Shown: positions 1 through 6,516 of the stretch, one piece after another
Layout of the letters: every line of letters starts with the position of its first letter
Position numbering within the stretch: position 1 is the stretch's first letter
IMG/VR virus record: IMGVR_UViG_3300026089_000016
Coordinates: 1 to 40,810 of that record
From: a virus
Reading direction: 5' to 3' (one strand)
DNA length: 40,810 bases
Program-made: the position numbers and the translations under genes
The notes under the pieces: generated by a model
What the model was told of the DNA's origin: nothing
Databases searched by the model: none
The model's input: the letters and a program-made list of their open reading frames with translations, nothing else

Positions 1-1
1 A

Positions 2-244
2 AAGATTCCGAGCAATGTTAAACAATACTATGATCAAGCACATAATCATGTAATGAGTGCAACAAATGATGGAATCTATAAACAGATAGGCGCAGGAGGG
101 AAATCACATTATACTTGTCCTACTGCTGCATGGGCTGGATGGTGCGATAATGCGCATTATGGATATCTATTATATACAATAAAACCAGATGGTAGTACTA
201 CTAGTTCATTCAAGGATTACAATGGCAAGGAGTTGCATCAATAG
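2..244 (+). CDS. C-terminal part of a probable calcineurin-like metallophosphoesterase (5' truncated)
   Basis: The frame is open to the left edge, so the gene starts outside the window; the internal ATG at 53 is unlikely to be its start. The visible 80 residues include GAGGKSHY, an aromatic and Cys-containing stretch, YGYLLYTIKPDG and a final NGKELH. This pattern resembles the last strands of secreted purple-acid-phosphatase-like or calcineurin-like phosphoesterases (GxGG, then YGYL...DG). The catalytic motifs would lie upstream and cannot be checked, so the family call is an inference. The next gene begins 2 nt after its stop, so the two are probably co-transcribed. Confidence 0.5.
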   Translation, partial: KIPSNVKQYYDQAHNHVMSATNDGIYKQIGAGGKSHYTCPTAAWAGWCDNAHYGYLLYTIKPDGSTTSSFKDYNGKELHQ

Positions 245-246
245 AA

Positions 247-1269
247 ATGACAATCACAATTAATTTAGTAGATAAAGCAACTGGTACCATAAATGTACCC
301 CTTCATATTCAAGCAGTGATAAGTTCAACAAATCCTATTAAGGGTATACAATGGTTATGTGATAAACAGGTTAACTATACTGTTGACTTAAATAATACAC
401 AACTTAATTTCACACCTTCTATCAATGGAGAATATACTTTTACTGTTACAGTTACAGATACTGTTGAATCAGTTTCTAAAGCAATTAAGGTTACTGTTGG
501 AAGTGTTACTCCGACTCCAACGCCAACACCAACTCCTACACCCACACCAACGCCTACCCCGACGCCGACACCTACACCAGCACCAGGAATATTAATTTAT
601 AATTCAGACACTGATATTGATTGGTCACATGATCAAAAGATAACAGATGTTTATGGAACATTCAAACCAAATGGCAAATACTTTAGAATGAAGGCATCAG
701 GTAGTCCAAGAATGTATATTGTTGCAGCAACTAAAGAACTGATTCTAGAACATGATGGCAAATATGGAAGAGCCTATTTCGGAGTATGCAATTATCAATC
801 AAGACTTGAATTAGAATTCAAACTAGAATCATGTGCTCATAATTGTAGTCTTAAAACAAGGAATAGACATCAATATGCTGATATTGTTCCAAATGCACCT
901 GATGCACAAAGACAGGGCGGAATGGGTAATGCGTGGCATTGTGATAGTGTAGAAAATGATTTGGAAATAGTTCATGGTACAGGCGGAGAAGGCGGAGCAA
1001 GTAAAGCATTAAGTCCAAAACTAGAGGCCAATAAATGGTACAAAGTTAAATTCACTCAGACAGACAATAATGGTAAAATACATATCAAAGATGAAATTGA
1101 TAGAGGAGATGGACAGGGCTTCAAAGTTGCCAATGAAGGAGACGTTCCAGCACCTAGCCAATTCTTTAATAAAGCAGAATTTGAATCATGGTCTGAATTC
1201 TGGATAAGATTGAATGCAGACAGTGGTGGCAGACTCTACTTGAGAAACATCAAGATGTATTCGCTTTAA
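247..1269 (+). CDS. Modular surface/adhesion protein: Ig-like domain, Thr-Pro linker, lectin- or lyase-like C-terminal domain
   Basis: 340 aa. Residues 1-87 look like an Ig/PKD-type beta sandwich (GEYTFTVTVTD). A linker of about 12 Thr-Pro repeats follows, then about 230 residues of strand-rich sequence with a jelly-roll or concanavalin look, ending in FWIRLNADSGGRLYLRNI. No signal peptide is visible, which suits a virion component better than a secreted enzyme. The C-terminal domain resembles the protein at 38136-39005 (RNRHQY/RSNHFG, LEIVHG/IEIIHE and a similar last strand). Likely role: glycan binding or degradation at the host surface. Start: ATG 2 nt after the preceding stop, without a clear Shine-Dalgarno sequence. 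Confidence 0.6.
   Translation: MTITINLVDKATGTINVPLHIQAVISSTNPIKGIQWLCDKQVNYTVDLNNTQLNFTPSINGEYTFTVTVTDTVESVSKAIKVTVGSVTPTPTPTPTPTPTPTPTPTPTPTPAPGILIYNSDTDIDWSHDQKITDVYGTFKPNGKYFRMKASGSPRMYIVAATKELILEHDGKYGRAYFGVCNYQSRLELEFKLESCAHNCSLKTRNRHQYADIVPNAPDAQRQGGMGNAWHCDSVENDLEIVHGTGGEGGASKALSPKLEANKWYKVKFTQTDNNGKIHIKDEIDRGDGQGFKVANEGDVPAPSQFFNKAEFESWSEFWIRLNADSGGRLYLRNIKMYSL
508..579 (+). repeat. Thr-Pro coding hexanucleotide repeat
   Basis: About 12 tandem ACN-CCN units encode a (TP)n linker between the two folded parts of the 340-aa protein. Third positions vary (ccg, cca, acg, acc), so selection appears to act on the peptide rather than on recent slippage. Confidence 0.9.
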
Positions 1270-1278
1270 CTTTATTTT

Positions 1279-1383
1279 TTATCCTCTATATCTTCTTCTA
1301 TTTTTTTCCCTACAATCCTTGCAATGAAGATAGTCTATTTCACATTTATATTGGTGACAAGCCAAACATAGGTAATTATTCAT
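1279..1383 (-). CDS. Zinc-ribbon microprotein, 34 aa
   Basis: Encodes a 34-aa peptide beginning MNNYLCLACHQYKC with a second CKDC pair, which together would bind one zinc ion; its tail is basic (NRRRYRG). The ATG directly follows the stop of the upstream minus-strand gene (TAAATG) and is preceded by GAGGATGAG, the recurrent junction of this genome. Last gene of the 2669-1279 minus operon. Function unknown. Confidence 0.65.
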   Translation of the reverse strand: MNNYLCLACHQYKCEIDYLHCKDCREKNRRRYRG

Positions 1384-1542
1384 TTACTCATCCTCTCTTA
1401 GTATTCTATGTATAATACAATCACACTCTTTTTTCTCTATCTTGCCTTTGAATCCACAATTCAAACAATTTAATCCATCATATTCAGGATGGTCCAAATT
1501 AACACGTTTCACATTACTAGAAGCACATTTAGCACAAATCAT
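1384..1542 (-). CDS. Zinc-ribbon microprotein, 52 aa
   Basis: Starts MICAKC and has a second CLNC pair, a classic two-knuckle ribbon, followed by another CDC and the acidic end REDE. The start lies 7 nt after the Cas4-like stop, behind GGAGATAAAAAGTAAATG. It resembles the microprotein at 32644-32748 (MICPEC ... CNNC). Unknown function; probably nucleic-acid or protein binding. Confidence 0.7.
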   Translation of the reverse strand: MICAKCASSNVKRVNLDHPEYDGLNCLNCGFKGKIEKKECDCIIHRILREDE

Positions 1543-1549
1543 TTACTTT

Positions 1550-2254
1550 TTATCTCCTATATCCAAAATCATCTGGTAATCCATTGTTTTTATCCCCTTT
1601 AAACTTCACAGCATTTTCTTTTATTCTCATTTCTTTACATGGATCAGCATAAGGACAATAGCGGCACTTCCAGTTAAGAGTTAAATCAAAATTGATATGT
1701 CTTACTAGACTAGGGTCGGCATTCATAGTACCAGCCTTTAATTGTGTTGCATCTTGTTTTAGTTGTTCCATTGTTGCGTCCAATTGTTCATCAGTCATTG
1801 TATGTTCAAATTCTATGAATGGATTTTCTTCATAGTTAAGTAAACATTGTACCAGAATTATTCCTTTGTTAGAATCTGTTAGTGCCATATATGCCTCTAA
1901 CTGTTTTAGATAATGTGCTTTTGGTACTTCCATCGTTTTAACCCTTGCACTTTTGGCTTCAATTGGAACACCATAAGTTTTATCAAATAAATCGATATGG
2001 CCTACAATGTCACCAAACTTTACTTCTTTCTCAATTTCAAATCTGTCTGGATATTTTTTGAGTAATGATTGTAGTGCTTCGTGTATTGCTTTTCCTGAAG
2101 TAAAGAAATTAAGGTCAGTATTGGTTAGTGGTTTTGGATCCAGTTTACGGAAACAGGCTTCTCTAGGACAAAGAGTAATATCAGAAACATGAATTCCAGG
2201 CCTTTCTTTATTATATTCTTCATAAAGTGATTCATAGAGTTGTTCTAGGTACAT
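1550..2254 (-). CDS. Cas4-like PD-(D/E)XK nuclease with four-cysteine Fe-S site
   Basis: 234 aa, close to the usual Cas4/RecB-like exonuclease length. Visible residues in order: Cys29 (CPREAC), His58 (GKAIHE), Asp88 (GHIDLF), Glu99-x-Lys101 (IEAKS), Gln118 (QLEAY), then Cys197, Cys200 and Cys206 (CRYCPYADPC). These match the PD-(D/E)XK core plus the split [4Fe-4S] cluster of Cas4/AddB-type nucleases. No cas1, cas2 or CRISPR array is near, so a viral recombination, DNA-end processing or anti-defence role is more likely than spacer acquisition. The start overlaps the upstream gene by 10 nt and has the junction GAGGACAAAAGTAAATG as its ribosome site. Confidence 0.88.
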   Translation of the reverse strand: MYLEQLYESLYEEYNKERPGIHVSDITLCPREACFRKLDPKPLTNTDLNFFTSGKAIHEALQSLLKKYPDRFEIEKEVKFGDIVGHIDLFDKTYGVPIEAKSARVKTMEVPKAHYLKQLEAYMALTDSNKGIILVQCLLNYEENPFIEFEHTMTDEQLDATMEQLKQDATQLKAGTMNADPSLVRHINFDLTLNWKCRYCPYADPCKEMRIKENAVKFKGDKNNGLPDDFGYRR

Positions 2255-2478
2255 TTACTTTTGTCCTCTTTTAACATCTTAATTTTGTTCTCTGCTTCTT
2301 TAATGCGTCTTTTTTTCTCATCCTGTGTTATCCCAAAACCTTTTAATACCGATTTACTACTACATTTAAGAAAAACAATATCTGCTTCCCATACGTATAT
2401 GATTTCTTCCTTTGTTGGTTTTCTATTAATATATTCTTGAAATTTCTTCCAATCATCATCAGATAATAAAATATCCAT
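2245..2478 (-). CDS. Unknown 77-aa protein with DDWK motif
   Basis: Mixed-charge small protein beginning MDILLSDDDWKKFQEY and followed by TKEEI; the C-terminal half is Lys/Glu-rich and probably helical. The N-terminal half matches the 47-aa product at 32819-32962 (DDWKAFLKYA...TKEDL), also the first gene of a minus-strand zinc-ribbon operon. Its end overlaps the nuclease start. No known family recognised. Confidence 0.7.
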   Translation of the reverse strand: MDILLSDDDWKKFQEYINRKPTKEEIIYVWEADIVFLKCSSKSVLKGFGITQDEKKRRIKEAENKIKMLKEDKSKCT

Positions 2479-2669
2479 TACTTTTTCCCAACAATGTTCA
2501 ATAATATTTCAATCAGTTCATCAATCATTGCATACAACATTTCCCTATCCATAGATTCTCTATCTCCTTCCCTATATTGCAAAAATAATGCAGATGCTTC
2601 TATATTCGATATTTTGTGACCATGTATTATAACATCACCGTTTTCAGTTATTGTTGATGGATTTTTCAT
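2478..2669 (-). CDS. Unknown 63-aa helical protein, first gene of the minus operon
   Basis: The N-terminus resembles a short beta hairpin (GDVIIHGHKI) followed by a long amphipathic helix (MLYAMIDELIEILLNIV). Stop and next start overlap as TAATG. The ATG lies about 27 nt from a TATA-like box, with no Shine-Dalgarno sequence, suggesting a leaderless transcript. No family recognised. Confidence 0.65.
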   Translation of the reverse strand: MKNPSTITENGDVIIHGHKISNIEASALFLQYREGDRESMDREMLYAMIDELIEILLNIVGKK

Positions 2670-2690
2670 ATAATCTATTTTACTATCTAT

Positions 2691-2700
2691 CTATATAAAG
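2691..2700 (-). promoter_or_regulatory. TATA-like box of the 2669-1279 minus operon
   Basis: On the minus strand the sequence reads CTTTATATAG, centred about 27 nt before the ATG at 2669. That spacing places the predicted transcription start at or next to the start codon, typical of leaderless archaeal mRNA. Inferred from sequence only. Confidence 0.55.
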
Positions 2701-2742
2701 AATGAAGCACTAATAGTACTGTAGGGTACTAAAGGTTATCTA

Positions 2743-2755
2743 CACTTTATATATA
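2743..2755 (+). promoter_or_regulatory. TATA-like box of the 2776-7023 plus operon
   Basis: ACTTTATATATAG is centred about 27 nt before the ATG at 2776, again giving a leaderless arrangement. It diverges from the minus-strand promoter at 2691-2700, so this roughly 105-nt region is a compact bidirectional control point for two microprotein operons. Confidence 0.6.
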
Positions 2756-2775
2756 GTGGTTTTGACGTTATCCTA

Positions 2776-2901
2776 ATGTTAAGTCAAATGTGCAAGTGTG
2801 GACATCATCTTTATGAGCACAAATATTTACACCTTCAAAACAATTGGGGGATGTGTTTGAAAGATGATTGCAAGTATGAATGTAAGGAGTTCAATGAATA
2901 A
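2776..2901 (+). CDS. Cys/His-rich microprotein, 41 aa
   Basis: Contains CKCGHHLYEH near the start and a later CLKDDCKYEC, enough ligands for one zinc site. First gene after the TATA box; an internal ATG lies four codons in. Its TAA shares a base with the next ATG (TAATG). Function unknown. Confidence 0.65.
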   Translation: MLSQMCKCGHHLYEHKYLHLQNNWGMCLKDDCKYECKEFNE

Positions 2902-3050
2902 TGATGGAATTGTTATCAAACCATTGTTTAAGATTGAATCCAAAGATAGTTCAAGTATATGATGAAATGAGGGATAAAGAATACATGGCTAGAATAATGA
3001 CAGCGGAAACAATGTTGAGAAGAAGATTACATGAACGGGGATTGATTTAA
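2901..3050 (+). CDS. Unknown 49-aa basic helical protein
   Basis: No cysteine pair; the C-terminal half (MARIMTAETMLRRRLHERG) is likely a basic helix. Overlaps both neighbours by one base as TAATG, which supports translation by coupling. No family recognised. Confidence 0.55.
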   Translation: MMELLSNHCLRLNPKIVQVYDEMRDKEYMARIMTAETMLRRRLHERGLI

Positions 3051-3460
3051 TGACTGCTCGTGAGTGCAAAAATGGATGCGGACGTATGATTGAATGGAAT
3101 AATGAATTACGTTATTTTGAAGAAACTGCAACTGGTCAACGTCATAAGTGCCCTAATTATAAAGCAAAACAAATGAGTGAATATGAATCTAATAAGGCAA
3201 AATATGGCCAATCAAATCAATCAGTAGTAGACATATCACAAATAGAAAAAAAGATAGAAGCAATACTTGATAGAGTAAATAATACAGATGTGAATATCTT
3301 GGGAATGCTAGGTGTTCAACAGAATATACTAAACAAGGTAATGGGTGTTGAAAATGCAGATGAGATACTACGATTGGAAGGTGAAATAACAGAATTGAAA
3401 GAGGCATTAAAGACACTACAAAACGAGAAAGGATTCAAGAATGCTGGTGAGTTACAATGA
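3050..3460 (+). CDS. Zinc-knuckle plus coiled-coil protein, 136 aa
   Basis: The N-terminal 40 residues hold ECKNGCGRMI and HKCPNY, a plausible Cys/His zinc site. From about residue 60 the sequence is heptad-like (QIEKKIEAILDRV, then EILRLEGEITELKEALKTLQ), predicting a coiled coil and oligomerisation. Stop and start overlap (ATGA) with the next gene. Probably an adaptor or DNA-binding scaffold; the function is not known. Confidence 0.65.
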   Translation: MTARECKNGCGRMIEWNNELRYFEETATGQRHKCPNYKAKQMSEYESNKAKYGQSNQSVVDISQIEKKIEAILDRVNNTDVNILGMLGVQQNILNKVMGVENADEILRLEGEITELKEALKTLQNEKGFKNAGELQ

Positions 3461-3669
3461 GAACCGAATCTGAAGAACGTATTCCAACAAAACGAGAACT
3501 GATAAGAACATTTGGATATGATAAATTTCCTAATGATAAAGCAGATGATTGTTGTGGTGGAGAAAACCATTACTTAATCGATTTCATAACACATAGAACA
3601 CAATATCATAACCAACCATACAAAGAAACAATCAGAGAATTAGAACAGTTTTTGGAGGAAATAAAATGA
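3457..3669 (+). CDS. Unknown 70-aa protein
   Basis: Charged small protein with a central CCGGENHY and a C-terminal helix ending FLEEIK. ATGA overlaps at both ends place it in the operon. TTGGAGGAAATAAA before the next ATG, within its own 3' end, acts as that gene's Shine-Dalgarno sequence. No family recognised. Confidence 0.6.
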   Translation: MRTESEERIPTKRELIRTFGYDKFPNDKADDCCGGENHYLIDFITHRTQYHNQPYKETIRELEQFLEEIK

Positions 3670-4049
3670 GAACTCTATTCTTATTTATATCACTAGCGAT
3701 AATAATGTTATCTGGAATTTGTGTTGTAGTATTTGCTGATGGTGGAAATAAAAGAGAATGCGGTTCAATGAGGTGGACCGACAAAGGACATGGTGATAAT
3801 AAACCAAAAGAGAAACTAAAACAAGAATCTAATTCTAAAGATATCTGCACGTTAAGTAAAGATATTGATCAGATGAAAACAAAAGGGGCGATAAAAGATT
3901 GGACTCAGTTTAAACAATCAAAGGTTTACAATACATCAACAGAAGAACAAAAGAAATGTCTAAAAGAAGGGTTTGATTCACCAGATTCTAACCATAAAAA
4001 GAATCTAGCAGAGTATGAAATTCAGTATTGCGGAACTGATAACGACTAA
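3666..4049 (+). CDS. Secreted or membrane-anchored protein, 127 aa
   Basis: Residues 1-24 form a hydrophobic signal-like segment (LFLFISLAIIMLSGICVVVF) followed by ADGG. The remaining hydrophilic domain has four cysteines (CGSM, CTLS, CLKE, YCGT) that could form two disulphides outside the cell. No catalytic motif seen. A good Shine-Dalgarno sequence (GGAGG) precedes the ATG. Could be a viral envelope-modulating or superinfection-exclusion factor, but that is only a guess from location and signal. Confidence 0.65.
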   Translation: MRTLFLFISLAIIMLSGICVVVFADGGNKRECGSMRWTDKGHGDNKPKEKLKQESNSKDICTLSKDIDQMKTKGAIKDWTQFKQSKVYNTSTEEQKKCLKEGFDSPDSNHKKNLAEYEIQYCGTDND

Positions 4050-4243
4050 TGAATACATTCCAATTTGCTGTTATAACAACACTGCTGCTTTACATCGCTA
4101 TGTTCATAACAATACATGCACATGGTGAAGAGTTTAGAATGACACCACAATTAAATAAAGAAACTAGATTGTTGCAGACTTGTATAATGTTTAACATAAG
4201 CGATATACATTGTAATAGGATTTATGGAGGTCCAGTAGGTTAA
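4049..4243 (+). CDS. Small secreted or anchored peptide, 64 aa
   Basis: Hydrophobic residues 5-25 (FAVITTLLLYIAMFITIHAHG) look like a signal peptide or anchor; about 40 polar residues with two cysteines follow. Overlaps the preceding secreted protein gene by one base, so the two may act together outside the cytoplasm. Unknown family. Confidence 0.6.
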   Translation: MNTFQFAVITTLLLYIAMFITIHAHGEEFRMTPQLNKETRLLQTCIMFNISDIHCNRIYGGPVG

Positions 4244-4438
4244 TTGGAAATCTGCGATCGTTGTAAAGACACAAAGAAATATTGTATAACTAAAGCCGTG
4301 GTAACAGTTCAAGGTGGAGATTACGATACAGGTTATAGCCCATCTGTAAGAGAATATTCATTATGTCAGGATTGTAACCACGAGTTGTATATGTTATTTA
4401 ATCCACAATTAAACAAAAATGAGGATTATAAGAAATGA
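4244..4438 (+). CDS. Zinc-ribbon protein, 64 aa
   Basis: TTG start placed immediately after the previous TAA. CDRC at residues 4-7 and CQDC near residue 44 form a treble-clef or rubredoxin-like ribbon; a third Cys follows in KKYC. The next gene overlaps by ATGA. Probably nucleic-acid or protein binding. Confidence 0.7.
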   Translation: MEICDRCKDTKKYCITKAVVTVQGGDYDTGYSPSVREYSLCQDCNHELYMLFNPQLNKNEDYKK

Positions 4439-4956
4439 CAGTACAACAATTATCAAAGACATTCAAAAAAGGTGAAAGTCCCGATCACATGCTGGCCGTT
4501 GATAAAGTATATGCATTTCTAGAAGATAGAAAGAAGGGTAATTGGATTATCAGTATTAATACTCCTGTTAGTTATCCTCAAGAGATTATAGACCAACTAC
4601 CAGATAATAGAATACACAAAGGACATACTTTTGATGTATCAATAAATAGACCCATTATTGATCCAGATAGTAAACGTCTTATTGATGTGAAAACAATAGC
4701 ATTCATAGAAATTAATGGAAATATTGGATACAAATATTATGATTATGTTGGCGCAATAAGAAGAGCCAATCCAACAAAACATTCAAAAGAATTGCAAAAA
4801 AGAAATGACAAGATAAACAAAAACTACTGCGAATTAAAAGGCATAAAGTATATAACATTACTAAAAGAAGAGATTAATGGAGATATTGCGGATGAGGATA
4901 GAATTAAGAATACGACACAATATTTGCAAAGGGAGTTATTGGAATTTATAAAATGA
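4435..4956 (+). CDS. Possible PD-(D/E)XK-type endonuclease, 173 aa
   Basis: The second half reads IAFIEING, then a His (HSKELQKRNDKINKNYCELKG) and IKYITLLKEEI. This order (acidic strand, G, H, Q/R-x-D-x-K helix, then 'GIKYI' strand) resembles Vsr/DUF559-type nucleases, in which an E-x-D/N-G motif is followed by a conserved Asp-x-Lys helix. A second acidic candidate lies upstream (FDVSINRP, LIDVKT). The classic E-x-K is not obvious, so the call is tentative; an inactive relative is possible. ATGA overlaps on both sides. Confidence 0.45.
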   Translation: MTVQQLSKTFKKGESPDHMLAVDKVYAFLEDRKKGNWIISINTPVSYPQEIIDQLPDNRIHKGHTFDVSINRPIIDPDSKRLIDVKTIAFIEINGNIGYKYYDYVGAIRRANPTKHSKELQKRNDKINKNYCELKGIKYITLLKEEINGDIADEDRIKNTTQYLQRELLEFIK

Positions 4957-5183
4957 CTGCCACTATCAACCCAACTGGAGGAATAGATTCAGATGGACCA
5001 CCTATTGATAATATTAGTATTTACAACGATGTAGATTTTGATTCACCAATATATCTCAAAATATATAGATCTAGAATGAGAATGAGCCTTGCAATAACAG
5101 TAGATGCCGAACCATTTCAACCAAGATTTGATAGACTACCAGAAGATTACTATAGAATTTCTGAAGAGATAGAATTAAAATGA
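4953..5183 (+). CDS. Unknown 76-aa acidic protein
   Basis: Acidic N-terminal half (DSDGPPIDNISIYNDVDFDS) followed by a basic hydrophobic stretch (LKIYRSRMRMSLAI). No cysteine and no family recognised. Overlaps its neighbours by 4 nt at both ends. Confidence 0.55.
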   Translation: MTATINPTGGIDSDGPPIDNISIYNDVDFDSPIYLKIYRSRMRMSLAITVDAEPFQPRFDRLPEDYYRISEEIELK

Positions 5184-5338
5184 ATATCAATTATAACATA
5201 TTCGTTTATTGTGCAGGATGCGATATAAAACAGAAAAAGAAATATGGTCATAGCCAACGCTGTCCAGAATGTAAACTTGTGATGAGAAGAACCCCACGAA
5301 ATCTAATATTCAGAGAGAAAGAGGTTAAAAGATACTGA
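5180..5338 (+). CDS. Zinc-ribbon microprotein, first of a tandem family, 52 aa
   Basis: MNINYNIFVYCAGC...CPECKLVMRR...KEVKRY. First of five adjacent paralogues sharing two CxxC knuckles and a (K/R)RY C-terminus. ATG overlaps the previous stop (ATGA). The next member appears to start at the CTG in its own CTGA stop region. Unknown role; the basic tail suggests nucleic-acid binding. Confidence 0.7.
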   Translation: MNINYNIFVYCAGCDIKQKKKYGHSQRCPECKLVMRRTPRNLIFREKEVKRY

Positions 5339-5502
5339 CATATAATCTAAAACTATTCTGGCAAACTAGACATAATCTAATGTCCTATTGTGGCAATTGT
5401 GGAACATGGCAACATAAAGGATTGAATTGTCCTGAGTGTGGTTTACAAATGCGTAGAGGTCCAAGAAAACTTAAATCAAAAATAGAGGTACGCCGATATT
5501 GA
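5335..5502 (+). CDS. Zinc-ribbon microprotein, second of a tandem family, possible CTG start
   Basis: From the CTG at 5335 the product is 55 aa; from the first ATG (5380) it is 40 aa (MSYCGNCGTWQHKG...). Two knuckles (CGNC, CPEC) and the end EVRRY match its neighbours. The CTG is favoured because every other member starts within a 4-nt overlap with the preceding stop (ATGA or TTGA), and here the same position reads CTGA; the added N-terminus (TYNLKLFW) also resembles NINYN and NINYH of its relatives. CTG starts are rare, so the ATG remains possible. Confidence 0.55.
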   Translation: MTYNLKLFWQTRHNLMSYCGNCGTWQHKGLNCPECGLQMRRGPRKLKSKIEVRRY

Positions 5503-5705
5503 ATAAAGAAAGATATTGGGCTAGACAGCAACAAAGGCTAGTATTAGGAATAAGACAATATGAAAGAACACCTGATTATAGTAAAGAATCACTTTGTAGA
5601 AAATGCGGAACCATATGGCCTAAATGCTCTCATTGTCCTAAATGTGGAGTGAGAGTTAAGAATACACAGAAGTTCAGAAAAAAGGATGACGTGCATCGAT
5701 ATTGA
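5499..5705 (+). CDS. Zinc-ribbon microprotein, third of a tandem family, 68 aa
   Basis: TTG start overlaps the previous stop (TTGA). It has a longer N-terminus rich in Arg/Gln (WARQQQRLVLGIRQY), then CRKCG and CPKCG knuckles, and ends DDVHRY. Basic overall. Same family as its neighbours; unknown function. Confidence 0.7.
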   Translation: MNKERYWARQQQRLVLGIRQYERTPDYSKESLCRKCGTIWPKCSHCPKCGVRVKNTQKFRKKDDVHRY

Positions 5706-5851
5706 ATATTAATTATCATACACATAATTACTGTCGTAGGTGCGGAACATCATATCCAAAAAATATTGGATATTGGTGTCTATTTTGCCATTATAGAATG
5801 CGTACTATTCCACATGATTATAAAACTGAGAGAGTTGTATATAGATATTGA
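5702..5851 (+). CDS. Zinc-ribbon microprotein, fourth of a tandem family, 49 aa
   Basis: TTG start within TTGA. Encodes NINYHTHNYCRRCGTSY, a second knuckle WCLFCHYRMR, and ends VVYRY. The N-terminus NINY is shared with the first member, supporting duplication. Confidence 0.68.
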   Translation: MNINYHTHNYCRRCGTSYPKNIGYWCLFCHYRMRTIPHDYKTERVVYRY

Positions 5852-6003
5852 AAGCAGGGCGTGTTGATTATGATAAAGAATCATATTGTCCCAAATGTGG
5901 AAGACAACCTAAAACAATACGCTGTATTCATTGTGATGAAAGAGTGAGAAACCATCCTAGATATATGTTACCTCATAATAAAAGAGAGCATAAACGATAT
6001 TGA
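5848..6003 (+). CDS. Zinc-ribbon microprotein, fifth of a tandem family, 51 aa
   Basis: TTG start within TTGA. Knuckles YCPKCG and CIHCDERVR, basic end EHKRY. Closest in its N-terminus (DYDKES) to the third member (DYSKES). Confidence 0.68.
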   Translation: MKAGRVDYDKESYCPKCGRQPKTIRCIHCDERVRNHPRYMLPHNKREHKRY

Positions 6004-6239
6004 AAATCAAATGTCCTTTCTCTAATCTCAATGGTTGTCAGAGAGTTTTTGATGAATATCATTTTGATATGACAATGCATCTAAGAAAAGAACATGGTGA
6101 TACATGGACTTATGTAACTAGTAAATATGTAAGATTATTGAGGAAAATCCATGAAAAGATAGAATCTTTTGAAAATAGTGAATGGGCAGAAGAACGAATT
6201 ACACAAGAATTGAAATCTCTTTTGGAGGATAAAAATTGA
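6000..6239 (+). CDS. C2H2 zinc-finger protein, 79 aa
   Basis: KCPFSNLNGCQRVFDEYHFDMTMHLRKEH has the Cys-x7-Cys...His-x4-His pattern of a C2H2 finger with the usual aromatic (F) and Leu spacers, followed by a helical acidic tail ending LLEDKN. TTG start in TTGA. Its 3' end carries GGAGGATAAAAATTGA, both its stop and the Shine-Dalgarno/start of the next gene. Probable DNA-binding protein. Confidence 0.75.
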   Translation: MKIKCPFSNLNGCQRVFDEYHFDMTMHLRKEHGDTWTYVTSKYVRLLRKIHEKIESFENSEWAEERITQELKSLLEDKN

Positions 6240-6334
6240 CAGGCTACAACAAAAAAACAGCAGGCAAATATCAATGCGGATGCTGCCTTAAATTCTATTC
6301 ATTTAATGAGTTGATGGAACATATTGATAGTTAA
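6236..6334 (+). CDS. C2H2-like micro-finger, 32 aa
   Basis: TTG start behind a strong GGAGGAT. The peptide contains KYQCGCCLKFYSFNELMEHI: Cys pair, Phe/Leu core and one terminal His, a minimal or degenerate C2H2 finger. Short but well placed (4-nt overlap with the previous stop). Confidence 0.55.
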   Translation: MTGYNKKTAGKYQCGCCLKFYSFNELMEHIDS

Positions 6335-6434
6335 GTGCATATATTGTCGAAAATGCAAAAGACTTATGATAAACTACAATGATCCAATATGTTATTATGA
6401 AGACTGTAGGACTGATAACAGTGCAATGCTATAG
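6324..6434 (+). CDS. Cys-rich microprotein, 36 aa
   Basis: MIVKCIYCRKCKRLM from a TTG, then CYYEDC: five cysteines. It overlaps the end of the previous ORF by 11 nt. The start is uncertain because no better codon is available; the cysteine pattern is the main support. Confidence 0.5.
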   Translation: MIVKCIYCRKCKRLMINYNDPICYYEDCRTDNSAML

Positions 6435-6516
6435 ATGCAAATCAAATATGTGTGATACCGTAATGGTTATAGACGAGTATTGCTCATGTTGTAGGAGGAA
6501 GCACGTTAATAAATGA
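6421..6516 (+). CDS. Cys-rich microprotein, 31 aa (paralogue of 13034-13129)
   Basis: From a GTG the product begins MQCYRCKSNMCDTVMV and continues EYCSCCRRKH. Seven cysteines in the same positions as the 31-aa product at 13034 (CFRC...KCNTVIV...CECCQRRH), which establishes it as a real gene family. An in-frame upstream ATG at about 6397 would lengthen it. Overlaps its neighbours (ATGA at the end). Confidence 0.65.
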   Translation: MQCYRCKSNMCDTVMVIDEYCSCCRRKHVNK

